Assembly (NCBI RefSeq): GCF_019970065.1
Contig: NZ_JAHXYH010000007.1
Span: 1-64,000, forward strand
DNA: 64,000 bases
Source of the DNA: Chryseobacterium sp. OSA05B
GTDB lineage: Bacteria > Bacteroidota > Bacteroidia > Flavobacteriales > Weeksellaceae
Direction of reading: 5' to 3'
Translations under genes and position numbers: made by a program
Notes under the pieces: model-generated
Seen by the model: only the letters and a program-made list of their open reading frames with translations
Database searches by the model: none
What the model was told of the DNA's origin: nothing
Shown: positions 26,469-35,477 of the stretch, piece after piece
Position numbering within the stretch: the stretch's first letter is position 1
Layout of the letters: the number at the start of each line of letters is the position of its first letter

Positions 26469-27320
26469 ATGACAATATCAGCATTCAAAAAATATTTTAA
26501 AACTGAACTTTCCGAACTGTATACTGATTCGGAAAGTGCTTTTTTATCTGCCATTTTTATACAGAAAACAGTAGGTTTCGATTCATTTCACCAGAGAAGG
26601 CTTTCGGATCAGGAACTCCTCATGGATGATGAAAAACAGCTTATTCAAATTGTTTCCGATTTAAAAACAGGCAGACCCTATCAGCAGATTCTGGGAGAAA
26701 CTGAGTTTTACGGAATGGTATTCTTCGTTGACGAACATGTCCTGATTCCTCGTCCTGAAACGGAGGAACTGCTTGAAATAGCGATTCAAAAGATTCATGA
26801 TTCAGAACTTCTTGTTCAGGGCTTAAGAATTTTGGATATCGGAACCGGAAGCGGGGTGATTCCGTTGGTTTTAAAAAAGCATTTCCCTGAAGCGGAAGTC
26901 TCATCTATTGATTTTTCTGAAAAAGCTTTGGAAACGGCTAAGCGAAATGCGGAACATCATCAGCTGGAAATCAATTTCATTCATGGTGATTATCTCAACT
27001 TCGAATTAGCTGAAAGTTATGATATTATTATTTCCAATCCTCCCTACATAGGAATTGAAGAGGAAACACAGATCGCTGATTCTGTCAAGGAGTTCGAGCC
27101 CAAAATGGCACTTTTCTCACCAGTTCAGGATGCTTTGATCTTTTATCGGAAAATCGCAGACGATGCTCAGCAACATCTGAAAGACAACGGCCTTTTATTT
27201 TTGGAAATCAATCAGAAACTCGGACCAGAAACCCTTGAATTATATACCGGACATTTTTCTAAAGCCGAACTCATCAAAGATTTATCTGAAAACGACCGCT
27301 TTATTGTTGGAAAGAAATAA
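26469..27320 (+). CDS. prmC: Peptide chain release factor N5-glutamine methyltransferase
   Basis: This 283-residue SAM-dependent enzyme methylates the GGQ glutamine of release factors. It has an N-terminal helical domain with PYQQILGETEFYGMVFFVDEHVLIPRPETE, the SAM loop LDIGTGSGVIPLVL (about 121-134) and the catalytic NPPY motif in IISNPPYIG. Its last 35 bp (27286-27320, including the stop) recur exactly at 28819-28853, downstream of the next gene. Confidence 0.95.
   Translation: MTISAFKKYFKTELSELYTDSESAFLSAIFIQKTVGFDSFHQRRLSDQELLMDDEKQLIQIVSDLKTGRPYQQILGETEFYGMVFFVDEHVLIPRPETEELLEIAIQKIHDSELLVQGLRILDIGTGSGVIPLVLKKHFPEAEVSSIDFSEKALETAKRNAEHHQLEINFIHGDYLNFELAESYDIIISNPPYIGIEEETQIADSVKEFEPKMALFSPVQDALIFYRKIADDAQQHLKDNGLLFLEINQKLGPETLELYTGHFSKAELIKDLSENDRFIVGKK
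27286..27320 (+). repeat. 35-bp direct repeat, left copy (3' end of prmC)
   Basis: This is identical to 28819-28853. It encodes the last residues of PrmC and its stop codon, and lies 1533 bp from the second copy. Confidence 0.95.
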
Positions 27321-27348
27321 TTTAATAAAAACTATAAACTCAAATTCA

Positions 27349-28815
27349 ATGAAAAGATCTCTTATACTGTTATCTTTTGCTTTATTATCAGGCAATGCCT
27401 ATTCTCAAAATATTTTCCCTGTCAAATTAAACAGTTGTAAAGTTGAAAAATTTTGTCTCGACTGTGGGGATATCAAAGCCGGTTATGATAAAAAAGATTT
27501 TCAGAACGTAACTGACAGACTAAACTCATCTCTTAATCTGAAAGGAATTTCAGGGGGAATAAAGTTTCAGGTTTTAATAGATTCAACAGGAAAAGCATGT
27601 GTATTAAGCCATACAGATCAGTCAAATAATATAATTACTCAAAAAATCATTGATGAATTAAACAGTTTTAAGGGCTGGAAACCTGCTGCTACCAGCAATA
27701 AAACGGAAGAAAAATCATCTATTACGCTTGCCTTCTTAATCAAAGACAATACGATCAGGGGTCAGGTGGAGCGTGTAGACATGAACGTTTTTAAAAAGTC
27801 TTTTGATACGCCTAAAAAACCAGAAATATTTAATAAAAGCTACAAGTATAAAAACGAAAATTTAAATCACTATAAAATAACAGTCTGGAATTCTAAGAAT
27901 TCTAATTTACCCAACAATATGACTGATCATATTGCTATAGACGGAAATGGATTAATCTGGCTGACGGTAGATGAGGGACTGGTAAAATTTGACGGAAATA
28001 CTTTTATTAATTCTGAGCAAAATATTACGGATAAAGGAAAATTCTTTGCTTATTATGAACTGGAATCTGACAATAATAATTTGAAATGGGTTTATGGAAA
28101 AAGCAATATCTATAGTTTTAATGATAAAGAGTGGACAATATATGATCCTAAAGTTATTGGTATTGATGGTGCTTATGAAATCATCAATAATGCAAAAACC
28201 GGTGAAGTCTTTTTTTGTTCAGATGAAGGATTAACGATTTTTAAGGATGGCAAATGGTCAAATATCAACAAAGACAAGGTAGATGCATTGCCATCAAACA
28301 GAGTTTCATATGCGAAAAGAGATTCTAAAAACAGGCTATGGATTGGCACTTTTAGCGGCTCAATTATGATTGATGAAAATGGTAAAGCCAGCAGCTTCGA
28401 AAGCTCAGATACAGTATTAAAAGGCAAATCCATCACCTCGATGGATGAAGATGAAGAAGGTAATTTATATTTCACTTTATATGAAATTAACCGAGCCGAT
28501 AAACAGAAAGTAAATAATAACGAGGGAATTGCCATCAGGTATAATGATGGAACTATTAAGCAATTTACAACTGAAAATTCAGGAATGCCTTTTAATCATG
28601 CTAATTGTATTTTGTATGATAAAAAAGAAAAAATAGTTTGGATTTCTACTGACAGAGCAGGCTTGGTACGTTTTGACCTGAAAGAAAACTGGGAAAACTA
28701 TCATAATGAAAATTCACAAATTCCCACATCCTACATTTCTACCATGAAATTCGATAAAAATGGAAATCTATATCTCGCAACACGACAGGGACTTGTAAAA
28801 ATAGAAAGAAAATAA
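27349..28815 (+). CDS. Secreted two-component-regulator-type beta-propeller protein
   Basis: The start at 27349 (MKRSLILLSFALLSG) gives a signal peptide ending YSQ and 488 residues. Residues about 60-140 resemble a TonB C-terminal-like domain (FQVLIDSTGKA, FKGWKPA). The rest is a Reg_prop-type propeller with repeats such as DGNGLIWLTVDEGLVKFDG, NRLWIGTFSGSIMID and NGNLYLATRQGLVKI. No membrane anchor, kinase or DNA-binding domain follows, unlike the usual hybrid sensors. The gene is bounded by a 35-bp exact duplication of the prmC end, suggesting later insertion. Confidence 0.82.
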   Translation: MKRSLILLSFALLSGNAYSQNIFPVKLNSCKVEKFCLDCGDIKAGYDKKDFQNVTDRLNSSLNLKGISGGIKFQVLIDSTGKACVLSHTDQSNNIITQKIIDELNSFKGWKPAATSNKTEEKSSITLAFLIKDNTIRGQVERVDMNVFKKSFDTPKKPEIFNKSYKYKNENLNHYKITVWNSKNSNLPNNMTDHIAIDGNGLIWLTVDEGLVKFDGNTFINSEQNITDKGKFFAYYELESDNNNLKWVYGKSNIYSFNDKEWTIYDPKVIGIDGAYEIINNAKTGEVFFCSDEGLTIFKDGKWSNINKDKVDALPSNRVSYAKRDSKNRLWIGTFSGSIMIDENGKASSFESSDTVLKGKSITSMDEDEEGNLYFTLYEINRADKQKVNNNEGIAIRYNDGTIKQFTTENSGMPFNHANCILYDKKEKIVWISTDRAGLVRFDLKENWENYHNENSQIPTSYISTMKFDKNGNLYLATRQGLVKIERK

Positions 28816-28818
28816 AAA

Positions 28819-28853
28819 CTGAAAACGACCGCTTTATTGTTGGAAAGAAATAA
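28819..28853 (+). repeat. 35-bp direct repeat, right copy (remnant prmC end)
   Basis: This noncoding copy of the last 35 bp of prmC sits just after the propeller gene and before the serine hydrolase gene. Confidence 0.95.
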
Positions 28854-28886
28854 GTACTTTTATCTTCTTAATCCATACACAACTCT

Positions 28887-29912
28887 ATGCGGAAATCCTT
28901 ATTCAGTGTAATGCTCGGCATTATCTCTATTGTACAGCTTTCATCGTGTGAGAAAACCCCAAATAATACGGTCAAAAGTTATTATGACAAAGGAGAATTC
29001 AACGGTTCTGTTTTAGCTGTAAACAATGGAAAAACAGTTTGTGATACGGCATTAGGGCTTAGCAATATGGAGAAAAATATAAAGCTGGAGAAAACCACTC
29101 CGGTCTATATTGCTTCTTTAAGCAAGCCTTTTACCGCTGCTTCCATTATGTTGCTGCAACAAAAGGGGTTACTGAATTATGACGATAAAGCATCAAAATA
29201 TATTGAGCTGCCTGCATATGCCCAAAATGTAAGCATCAGGCAGCTTTTAAACCATACTTCAGGAATAAAAGATTACGAATCTATTATTTTCAGCAAAAAA
29301 GGACTGACCAATCAGGATGTGCTGGGCTGGCTGAATGGTTTAACTCAACTTCAATTCCCCTCAGGAAGCAAGTTTGAATACAGCAACAGCGGTTTCATTA
29401 TCCTGTCTTTGATCATTGAAAAAGTTTCAAAACAATCTTATGGAACCTTTCTCAGTGAACATATTTTTGTTCCGCTGGGAATGAAGAATACCTGGGTATA
29501 TGATTCCTCAACTGCAAGTAAAAACAGAGCTACGGGATACAATAAAAATAAACAGTTGGATGATTATTCGATTCTAACGACCGGAGATGGCGGCATCTAC
29601 TCTACTCCCGAAGATCTGCACCGCTTTGATCAGGGATTAAGGAATTTCAAACTAATCAATAAAAGCAATACGGATCTCATGTATACACCTGCTAAACTGA
29701 CGGACGGGAAACTATCATATTACGGTTTCGGATGGTTTATTGAAGAATCTGATGGTAGAAAAACCGTTAGCCACACTGGCGGATTGAGTGGTTTCCGAGC
29801 GATATTCTGGAGAGATTTGAAACGTAATAGTTGCATCATAGCGCTGACCAATCAGGGGGATGCATTTCCACTGGATGATTTTTTAAAAGATATGAAAAGA
29901 ACCTTACAATAA
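28887..29912 (+). CDS. Beta-lactamase-family serine hydrolase lipoprotein
   Basis: This 341-residue protein has a lipobox-like signal (QLSSC, Cys21). The serine penicillin-recognising motifs are S77-LSK-80 (IASLSKPF), YSN in FEYSNSGF and HTGG in SHTGGLSGF. This is the class C beta-lactamase / D-aminopeptidase / esterase EstB group (S12). Most of these act as peptidases or esterases rather than resistance enzymes. It probably followed prmC directly before the propeller gene was inserted. The DUF4180 gene follows within 7 bp. Confidence 0.88.
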   Translation: MRKSLFSVMLGIISIVQLSSCEKTPNNTVKSYYDKGEFNGSVLAVNNGKTVCDTALGLSNMEKNIKLEKTTPVYIASLSKPFTAASIMLLQQKGLLNYDDKASKYIELPAYAQNVSIRQLLNHTSGIKDYESIIFSKKGLTNQDVLGWLNGLTQLQFPSGSKFEYSNSGFIILSLIIEKVSKQSYGTFLSEHIFVPLGMKNTWVYDSSTASKNRATGYNKNKQLDDYSILTTGDGGIYSTPEDLHRFDQGLRNFKLINKSNTDLMYTPAKLTDGKLSYYGFGWFIEESDGRKTVSHTGGLSGFRAIFWRDLKRNSCIIALTNQGDAFPLDDFLKDMKRTLQ

Positions 29913-29918
29913 AACCGT

Positions 29919-30278
29919 ATGCAGATCAAATCTCACGACATTAATACCATCAAAATTGCAGAAGTTGTTTCTGACGAAATCTTCATCAAATCAGCTCAGG
30001 ATGGATTGGATCTTCTCGGAGACATTTATTATCAGGGCTTTGATAAGGTGGTAATTTACGAGGAAAACATCACACCTGAATTCTTTGACCTGAAAACGAA
30101 AATAGCCGGAGATATCCTGCAAAAATTCTCCAATTACCGTATAAGCCTTGCCATCGTAGGAGATTTTGAAAAGTATCCGGGTAAAAGCATCAGGGATTTT
30201 ATTTTTGAAAGCAATAAAACGAAACATATCAACTTTAAGGAAACACTGGAAGAGGCTTTGGAAAGGCTGGGAAGGTGA
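29919..30278 (+). CDS. DUF4180 domain protein
   Basis: This 119-residue soluble protein matches DUF4180 across its length (QDGLDLLGDIYYQGFDKVVIYEENITPEFFDLKT and YPGKSIRDFIFESN). Function is unknown. It is likely cotranscribed with the serine hydrolase. Confidence 0.85.
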   Translation: MQIKSHDINTIKIAEVVSDEIFIKSAQDGLDLLGDIYYQGFDKVVIYEENITPEFFDLKTKIAGDILQKFSNYRISLAIVGDFEKYPGKSIRDFIFESNKTKHINFKETLEEALERLGR

Positions 30279-30358
30279 ATAAAAAATTAAATTTTTATCC
30301 TTGAAATAATTATAGGATCATTTGCGTTATACATTCAATTTAAGATTTTATTAACACA

Positions 30359-31606
30359 ATGATCAGAAAAATAGTTCTCGCCGCTGCCACTGTATTAAGC
30401 TGTTCTCTTACCGCTCAGGAATTTGCCACTTATAAAAATGGTTTCATTTATGGTGAAGAGACGATGAATAAGCTTGGGAAAATTGTTGATTCACTCAATC
30501 TAAAATACAAAACCTGTGATCTGAACCAGGTTTTTTATTCCAAATTACAAACCAAAGGTTATTCTGTCAAGCTAAAGTCTGGCCCGATTACCCAGGCTAA
30601 AAAAGATATGGATCTGAATATTTCATTTGATGATTTTATTAAGAAATATCCGGAAACAGTGGTTAAAAAGGATCTTTTACTGATCAAGTCCAAAACAATA
30701 AACTACAGAGATAAGGAGGTAACAGAAATAAGAGAAGTGTCTATTAATGATTATGACGAGATGGAAATAGAGATTCCATATAAAAAAGAACTTCACACCA
30801 AGCCTGCAAAAAATAAATGGGTGTATTCCTACAACAAAAAAACTTCATATTCCGAAGAATATATTGAAGCCTTTTATCTTTTGGATAATTTTAAAAGTAT
30901 TCCCCTGGCTCCCAAATATTCAAGACAGATCATCTATTCCGACTGTCTTATCGATACTTCTTCTTCCAAGTTAAAAAAAGATGCCAAACGAGGAGGATTT
31001 CCCAATGAGATTCCCAAAAACTGGAGAAAGCTGTCTAAAACTGAGAAAGAAAAACTGCTTGATGAGCTTAGGTCTGTGCAGGTTGTAGGATCATGCAGTC
31101 AAGATGAATCTCCAAGAGTACAGGGCGTATATCTGGCTTTGCTATCAGCAGAAACTGCGAACTGGCCGGTTTTCCTGAAATCTCATCTGGACATTATGAA
31201 CGACAGGTTTGAAAGAGCATCAGATGCCAGCTACGCCAGAGAAAGACGGCAGACTTACATCAAAGAACTTGAAACACTTAACATCAATGTTCCCGATCTT
31301 ATTTTAGGGACTTCCTTCAGAATGGAAAATCCTGCCAACAATCATTATTATGCCAGTATTTCAAGATCTGGAAGAGCGGTTGCAGAATCTAAAGACCGGG
31401 AACTCTTTCTCTCTCAGCTTCTTTCTATGATGGGGGATGAAACGCTGGATGATTATAACAGGATCATATCCTATTTTTTCTATGTGAACTGCAATCATTA
31501 TATTAAAAATGAAAGAGAGAAAAAGATCAACAATATAAAGCTGATGAGGGCTGTACAAAAGCTTCCCAAATATCTTGCAGATCAAATTAAACCGGAAAAA
31601 ATCTAG
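30359..31606 (+). CDS. Hypothetical secreted protein
   Basis: This 415-residue protein has a signal peptide (1-20, LTAQ). The mature part is highly charged and Lys-rich, with scattered Cys (YSDC, GSCSQDE, VNCNHY) and a helical C-terminal half. I recognise no domain. It is monocistronic. Confidence 0.7.
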   Translation: MIRKIVLAAATVLSCSLTAQEFATYKNGFIYGEETMNKLGKIVDSLNLKYKTCDLNQVFYSKLQTKGYSVKLKSGPITQAKKDMDLNISFDDFIKKYPETVVKKDLLLIKSKTINYRDKEVTEIREVSINDYDEMEIEIPYKKELHTKPAKNKWVYSYNKKTSYSEEYIEAFYLLDNFKSIPLAPKYSRQIIYSDCLIDTSSSKLKKDAKRGGFPNEIPKNWRKLSKTEKEKLLDELRSVQVVGSCSQDESPRVQGVYLALLSAETANWPVFLKSHLDIMNDRFERASDASYARERRQTYIKELETLNINVPDLILGTSFRMENPANNHYYASISRSGRAVAESKDRELFLSQLLSMMGDETLDDYNRIISYFFYVNCNHYIKNEREKKINNIKLMRAVQKLPKYLADQIKPEKI

Positions 31607-31755
31607 GAAGTATTTTCTAATTTGTGTTTCTGTGAAGAAAAGCTAACCACAGATGCCACAAATTTTCACAGATGTTTTCACAAATTAAACCTGTGAAATT
31701 TTGATGTATAAACTTTCTTTTTTTTGCTAAGAGAAACAGTGATAGGCAGGCCATT

Positions 31756-32748
31756 TTAGATCTGCCGCCCTACCTTAATTTCGCTATTCTTCCTTTCAAA
31801 AAAACGGATTGCATCTTCAACGGCTTTATCAACCGGCTGATACCTAACTCCCAACTCTTCGGAAGATTTCCGGTTTGAATAAAAATTATTGATTCGCAGC
31901 GCTTTCATATTGGGAGAACTCAGACTGGTTTTTATCTTCAGTTTTCTCAGGAAGTCTCCGATCATCCCCAGCATCGCCAGACCGGCATCAGGAATTGGAA
32001 TCATGAGGGGAGTCTGTCCCGTGATGGTATTTACTTTTCCAAAAAACTCTTTGTAGGTCAGGTTTTCATTGGCCAGCAGGTATTTCTCACCATTTTTTCC
32101 CTTTTCAACAGCTTTGATAATTCCTTCTGCTGCATCTTCGGCATGAACAAAGTTTTTCCCTCCTTTAGGATAGAAAACCAATCTCTTTCTCCAGGTCCAA
32201 AAAATGATTTTCCCCGAACTTGGCTTGCGGTCGTAGGCCCCAATCATAAAAGTCGGATTTACAATAACCACCTTTGTTCCTCTGTTCTGCTGAAGAAGGT
32301 AATTCTCGGTTTCCAGTTTGCTTTGAGCATAATACGAATGGGTAAATGGATAAATCTGAGGCGCTTTTTCACTTCCCCAAACCGCAGAACTTCCATATCC
32401 CAAAGTATTGGCTGTGCTTACAAACAAAAATTTCTCTACTCCGGCCGCCGCAGCCTGAGTAAACAGATGAACGGCAGCATCGTAATTAGTCTTTTTATAA
32501 TCCTCATAATGCAGCAGATCCTGACTGGTTTCTGCAGCTATATGAATCACAGCATCCACATCCTGCAGGTCGTCTGAAATATCAGAGAACAGATCTCCTT
32601 CTACGAGTCTGAGATTTTCATTTTCTTCGCCCATCCAGCTGCTTTTTTTGCGCACCAGAGCAATAACAGTATAATCATATTGTAGTAATTTAATAATGGT
32701 ATTGGTACCCAGAAGCCCTGTGGCTCCGGTCACGAAAACTTTTTTCAT
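31756..32748 (-). CDS. NAD-dependent epimerase/dehydratase (extended SDR)
   Basis: This 330-residue protein has the Rossmann motif TGATGLLGTN at about 7-16 and catalytic Tyr-Lys in YYAQSKLETE (YxxxK). The placement of a Thr/Ser in FVSTANTLGYG is typical of dihydroflavonol-4-reductase-like extended SDRs. The substrate is unknown. Its start overlaps the end of the classical SDR gene by 4 bp, so the two form an operon. Confidence 0.88.
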   Translation of the reverse strand: MKKVFVTGATGLLGTNTIIKLLQYDYTVIALVRKKSSWMGEENENLRLVEGDLFSDISDDLQDVDAVIHIAAETSQDLLHYEDYKKTNYDAAVHLFTQAAAAGVEKFLFVSTANTLGYGSSAVWGSEKAPQIYPFTHSYYAQSKLETENYLLQQNRGTKVVIVNPTFMIGAYDRKPSSGKIIFWTWRKRLVFYPKGGKNFVHAEDAAEGIIKAVEKGKNGEKYLLANENLTYKEFFGKVNTITGQTPLMIPIPDAGLAMLGMIGDFLRKLKIKTSLSSPNMKALRINNFYSNRKSSEELGVRYQPVDKAVEDAIRFFERKNSEIKVGRQI

Positions 32749-33530
32749 GCTTCAATTTCTTTTTTTATGGCACTGGTCATCAGAGGCAACTTGATCCATA
32801 TGGGAAGGATTTTCATGACCAGCCAGCTGATGGGATTCACCATAATAACGGAATCTTTTTTGAAAAGTTGCCTGATGCAGTAAGCGGCCACTTTATTCGG
32901 ATCTAAGAGGGTAAGTTTTCCTAAAATTCCCTGCTTTTCTATTCTTTTGCAAACGTCGATGTTGGTTTTCATGGCACCGGGATTCACAACGCTAACAAAA
33001 ACATTGGTGTCCTTCAGCTCTTCATGCAGCCCTCTTGAGAATGAATGGATAAAGGTTTTGGAAGCCGGATACACTGTTTTGAAGCCTATCGGAGAAAACG
33101 CAGCCATGCTGGATACATTTAAAATATAGGCTTTCGGCTGTCTCAATAAATTGGGCAACAGCTGATGAGTGATCAAGGAAGTGGCAGCTACATTAACCTG
33201 TAAAATGGTATTGATATAAGATGGTGATGCCTCTACAAACTTTTTGGTCCCGCCAAGCCCGGCATTATTGATCAGGATATGAATCTCAAAAGACTGGTTC
33301 AGCCATTCTGTAAGTTTCATGACATTTTCATTCACGGAAAGGTCTACTTCATAGTAATGGGCTTTGATCTGATAGGTCTCTTCAAGCCGGTGAGCCAGTT
33401 CTTTTAAATGCTGCCCCGGAAGACTTACCAGAACCACATTGATATTTTTACCGGCAAGGTTTTCTGCAAATGCTTTTCCCAGTCCCTGACTTGCTCCCGT
33501 CACTACAGCATATGATTCTTTGGTTTTCAT
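32745..33530 (-). CDS. Short-chain dehydrogenase/reductase
   Basis: This 261-residue classical SDR has the cofactor loop TGASQGLGKAF at about 11-21, NNAGLGG in the middle and the active site Ser plus YPASK. The hydrophobic C-terminal segment (about 225-255) resembles KAR-like SDRs that associate with membranes and act on fatty-acyl or steroid substrates. It is the first gene of a two-gene unit with the extended SDR. Confidence 0.88.
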   Translation of the reverse strand: MKTKESYAVVTGASQGLGKAFAENLAGKNINVVLVSLPGQHLKELAHRLEETYQIKAHYYEVDLSVNENVMKLTEWLNQSFEIHILINNAGLGGTKKFVEASPSYINTILQVNVAATSLITHQLLPNLLRQPKAYILNVSSMAAFSPIGFKTVYPASKTFIHSFSRGLHEELKDTNVFVSVVNPGAMKTNIDVCKRIEKQGILGKLTLLDPNKVAAYCIRQLFKKDSVIMVNPISWLVMKILPIWIKLPLMTSAIKKEIEA

Positions 33531-33672
33531 AAAACAATTTTATGGTACAAAGCTATCCTGAAATGAACCTCTCTATGTTCAGGATTATCTGAGTGAACCT
33601 ATTTTCAAACCAAAAATAAAACCACATAAAAAATTGAAATACAGTCAGTTATTCAAATTAGAACGTTAAAAT

Positions 33673-34782
33673 TTATAAACCCGAACCATTTTTATACTCT
33701 GAAGGAGTCTGATCGGTCAGTTTTTTAAAGGTGGTGTTGAAAGAAGTTTTGGAATTGAATCCGGATTCGTAAGCAATGCCCAAAATCGAAAGTTTGCTCT
33801 GAGTATCTTTAAGTAGGTTTTTGGCGTACGCGATCCTGTATTCATTCACATACTGAAAAAAATTCTTTTTAAATCCGGTATTGATCACATACGACAGATG
33901 GTGTGTGGAAATAGACAGAAGTTCCGAAAGACGGATCAAATTGAGTTCACTGTCAAGATAAGGCTTTTGCTTATTCATGATTTCTTCAAGCTGGATTTTG
34001 ATCTTTAGGAGTTCTTCATCAGAAATCAGTTTCTTTTTCACCTCTTCCATTTCCGGATCTTCATCGATTGATATCAGTTCCTCACGCTGTTTTTCTTCCA
34101 AAGGATAAATTTCTTTCTGTTTTAAAGAATAATAGCCCACAAAATAAATTACCAGCAGGAAAGCTCCGTTAATGAAGAAATTCAGGGCCGTGGAGTCATA
34201 AGATAAATTATAAACTACGTAGGCAATATTGATAATGAAAATAATAATCGTGATATATTCCAGCCAGTTCAGATTGATCCCTTCCGTATTGGCAGAAAAC
34301 TGCTGGATTCTTTTCTTATGTTTCCGAATAGTGAAGTAGGAAAGACCGGTATAGAATAAGGCCTGGAAAAGGATTAAACTGATAAAGGCAACATTAAAAA
34401 CGGTATTATCTTTAAATTCCCCGAAGCGCTGTAACAGAATATTGATCCAAAAGATGACGGGCAGAATCAGATATTTAAGATCTGTAATTTTAAATTTAAA
34501 TGAAGGATTGGTGTAAAATAACACGCTGAAATAGAACATGATCGGCGTCAGAAACTGGATGATCTGAACCGAAATGATGGAATGAACCTCTACCTGAGAA
34601 GCTTTGACAAGGGTCAGGACTTCATCCAGCCAGAAACTTGACCATAAAAAAAGAAATATGCCGAACCAGAAATTGGCTTTCCTGTTGACCCGTAAAGGAT
34701 TGGACAGTTTCAGTAAAGAAAGCAAAACCAATGAACCATAGATTAATACAACGATGAAACGGTTTAATTCTGATGTGTTCAT
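33673..34782 (-). CDS. Membrane-bound AraC family transcriptional regulator
   Basis: This 369-residue protein has about seven membrane segments in residues 8-225 and a cytoplasmic AraC-type DNA-binding domain at about 265-365. The latter contains LSELLSISTHHLSYVINTG and ESGFNSKTSFNTTFKKLTDQTPSEYK. The arrangement suggests that a membrane or extracellular signal is passed directly to DNA. The target is unknown; the SDR operon lies just downstream on the same strand. Confidence 0.88.
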   Translation of the reverse strand: MNTSELNRFIVVLIYGSLVLLSLLKLSNPLRVNRKANFWFGIFLFLWSSFWLDEVLTLVKASQVEVHSIISVQIIQFLTPIMFYFSVLFYTNPSFKFKITDLKYLILPVIFWINILLQRFGEFKDNTVFNVAFISLILFQALFYTGLSYFTIRKHKKRIQQFSANTEGINLNWLEYITIIIFIINIAYVVYNLSYDSTALNFFINGAFLLVIYFVGYYSLKQKEIYPLEEKQREELISIDEDPEMEEVKKKLISDEELLKIKIQLEEIMNKQKPYLDSELNLIRLSELLSISTHHLSYVINTGFKKNFFQYVNEYRIAYAKNLLKDTQSKLSILGIAYESGFNSKTSFNTTFKKLTDQTPSEYKNGSGL

Positions 34783-34812
34783 TGGTTTTGATATTTTAAG
34801 TAAAGATAGCTT

Positions 34813-35466
34813 TTATCCTATTCTCTTCCTTACAAAAATTTCGTAGCCGAGATAGATCAATGGCAGCGACATAATTCCCAGATAAAGAGCATTGTGCATT
34901 GCCGTATCCGGAGCTACAGCCACCGCATACACCAATCCGAAGAACGCACCTCCAAGGTGTGCTGCATGGCCGATATTATCGTGCTGTCTAGGATTCATCA
35001 TCATGTATACGGAATATCCGAAATACAGCAATCCGAAAATATATCCTTTAATCGGAATCGGAATAAAGAATATATAGATTCCGATATCTGGAATCATGGC
35101 TATGGAAGCAAATAATATCCCTGACACGCCTCCACTCGCTCCTACTGCAGAATACCATGGTTGTTTCTGATAAATATAGAGCGAGAGAAAATTCCCAAGC
35201 AATATAGAGCCCAGATAGACTATCGCGAACCCGACATTTCCGAAAGCCTGAATAACAATGGGTCCAAAGAAATACAGCGTCATCATATTGAACACCAGGT
35301 GCATTATATCCGCATGCAGAAACCCTGATGAAATAAGACGGATGTACTCTTTCCTGTGCAGAATAGGTCCTACACTGAATTTATATTTCTCGGTAATACC
35401 CGGATTGTTGAAGGCAACAAAACTGATAATGGCCGTAATGATGATAAATACGATTAGAATATTCAT
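34813..35466 (-). CDS. Rhomboid family intramembrane serine protease
   Basis: This 217-residue protein has about six membrane helices. The catalytic Ser is S111 in VGASGGVSG (GxSG), and the catalytic His is H170 in HAAHLGGAFFG. The HxxxN oxyanion region appears in GFLHADIMHLVFNMM. It is 11 bp after parC on the same strand. The substrate is unknown. Confidence 0.92.
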   Translation of the reverse strand: MNILIVFIIITAIISFVAFNNPGITEKYKFSVGPILHRKEYIRLISSGFLHADIMHLVFNMMTLYFFGPIVIQAFGNVGFAIVYLGSILLGNFLSLYIYQKQPWYSAVGASGGVSGILFASIAMIPDIGIYIFFIPIPIKGYIFGLLYFGYSVYMMMNPRQHDNIGHAAHLGGAFFGLVYAVAVAPDTAMHNALYLGIMSLPLIYLGYEIFVRKRIG

Positions 35467-35477
35467 AAGTTTAATGC

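Noticed and set aside
28887-29912. Serine hydrolase as a class C resistance beta-lactamase
   Set aside because: The motifs fit the broad S12 family, but the lipoprotein signal and housekeeping context fit a peptidase or esterase better.
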